This document shows positions 5,388-5,833 of a DNA stretch of 5,833 bases, piece after piece (position 1 is the stretch's first letter; every line of letters begins with the position of its first letter). Source of the stretch: a candidate division SR1 bacterium CG_4_9_14_3_um_filter_40_9 (GTDB taxonomy: Bacteria > Patescibacteriota > Gracilibacteria > Absconditabacterales > Absconditicoccaceae); NCBI GenBank assembly GCA_002791215.1, contig PFWQ01000027.1, positions 1 through 5,833 of the forward strand, written 5' to 3'. The notes below the pieces were generated by a model, which saw only the letters and a program-made list of their open reading frames with translations, was not told the origin of the DNA and ran no database searches. A program made the position numbers and the translations under genes.

Positions 5388-5434
5388 TTTATCGCGAAGC
5401 GTTTATCGCCCGAAGGGCTTTTATCGCAAAGCTT
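5388..5434. repeat. Three tandem mini-hairpin units between rpoA and rplQ
   Basis: TTTATCGC recurs at 5388, 5402 and 5420, each time followed by a tiny loop and the matching right arm: CGC-GAA-GCG, GCCC-GAA-GGGC and GC-AAA-GC. The arms differ between units but keep their complementarity. On the transcribed minus strand the middle unit reads GCC-CTTCG-GGC, which contains the very stable C(UUCG)G tetraloop. The repeat occupies about half of the 84-base gap and may be an mRNA processing, pausing or stabilising element. Confidence 0.6.
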
Positions 5435-5443
5435 TTAACCATT

Positions 5444-5833
5444 TTATCCAAAAAGTGATTTATCGATATTCGCCAATGAACTGTTGATTTCATCGATGGC
5501 CTTTCTTCATATTCATTTCATGAGAAGAAGTTCTCCTTTCTTTTTCTTTTCGAGATCTTCAACATACAAGATATTATTTTTGATCAAGGCATTTCTTGTC
5601 CTTTCGCTCAATGGAAGCGCATCGATAGGCATGATCTTGATATTAGCTTCTTCATGCAGACTTACCTTTTCTTTCTCCAATTCATCGATATCGATCAAGA
5701 CTGATCTGTCGATATATACATTATCGAAGATGAAGAGTTTTGCATATGAAGCCAACACTTCTCCGGCGAACATAACGATCTCTTTAGGAGAAACTTTGTG
5801 ATAACCGGATTTGATTTCTAGGACCAATAAATC
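5444..5833 (-). CDS. rpoA: RNA polymerase alpha subunit, C-terminal part (partial, code 25)
   Basis: The last 129 residues of RpoA are present; the 5' part lies beyond the right end of the window. Residues 1-36 of the visible part (LEIKSGYHKVSPKEIVMFAG and following) are the end of the alpha N-terminal dimerisation domain. About 37-65 is a charged linker and 66-129 the alpha C-terminal domain, which contacts UP-element DNA and activators. IKIMPIDALPLSERTRNALIK matches the start of that domain. The helix-hairpin-helix KGIGRKAIDEI (106-116) has both glycines, residues 107 and 109, encoded by TGA. The protein ends NIDKSLFG before TAA, as usual for the family. It heads the visible operon, with rplQ following after 84 bases. 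Confidence 0.96.

Noticed and set aside
4105..5801. Several plus-strand ORFs over the ribosomal operon (4105-4398, 4836-5018, 5118-5438, 5484-5801)
   Set aside because: All are antisense to rpsI, rplM, rplQ or rpoA and show the F/S/L-rich composition of antisense frames of lysine-rich genes.
37..5833. Selenocysteine or tryptophan as the meaning of in-frame TGA
   Set aside because: TGA is frequent in ordinary housekeeping genes and falls at conserved glycine positions such as the P-loop and lipobox; no SECIS-like structures follow the codons.

Overview
The window reads coherently only under genetic code 25, in which UGA encodes glycine. Translated that way, every main reading frame becomes one continuous protein, and many in-frame TGA codons fall where the protein family needs a glycine. 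Examples are the P-loop of adenylate kinase, the lipobox of a lipoprotein, the helix-hairpin-helix of the RNA polymerase alpha C-terminal domain, and ribosomal proteins S9, L13 and L17. I count 24 in-frame TGA codons in eight complete genes and one partial gene. This recoding is known from the candidate phyla Absconditabacteria (SR1) and Gracilibacteria (BD1-5) of the Patescibacteria/CPR. The AT-rich sequence, small proteins, tight packing and near absence of Shine-Dalgarno sequences fit such a reduced genome. Standard-code annotation breaks nearly every gene into pieces.

Layout. Bases 1-27 may be the tail of an upstream plus-strand gene. A plus-strand pair follows: an unrecognised two-helix membrane protein (37-870) and a class-3-lipase-like alpha/beta hydrolase (903-1721). 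Convergent to it is a small multi-pass membrane protein on the minus strand (1732-2286). A 260-base divergent intergenic region (2287-2546) holds several inverted repeats and only weak small ORFs. Next is a plus-strand lipoprotein (2547-3185), convergent with an adenylate kinase gene on the minus strand (3220-3792). From 3793 to 4020 lies a noncoding stretch with a GC-rich, hairpin-dense island. The rest is a minus-strand ribosomal operon, in transcription order rpoA (its 5' part lies beyond the window), rplQ, rplM, rpsI, ending in an intrinsic terminator at 3978-4006.

How the genes relate. The minus-strand block is the classic alpha-operon tail (rpoA-rplQ) joined to rplM-rpsI, an order common outside the Enterobacteria; rplM and rpsI overlap in TAATG and are probably translationally coupled. 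The adk homologue lies downstream of the rpsI terminator and probably has its own transcription. The plus-strand half looks like accessory or envelope functions (membrane protein, lipase-like hydrolase, lipoprotein), but I cannot show that they act together.

No tRNA, rRNA, CRISPR array, insertion sequence or phage gene was seen. The points most worth following up are the recoded glycines at essential sites, the GC-rich island between rpsI and adk (a candidate small RNA), and the hairpin cluster upstream of the lipoprotein gene.
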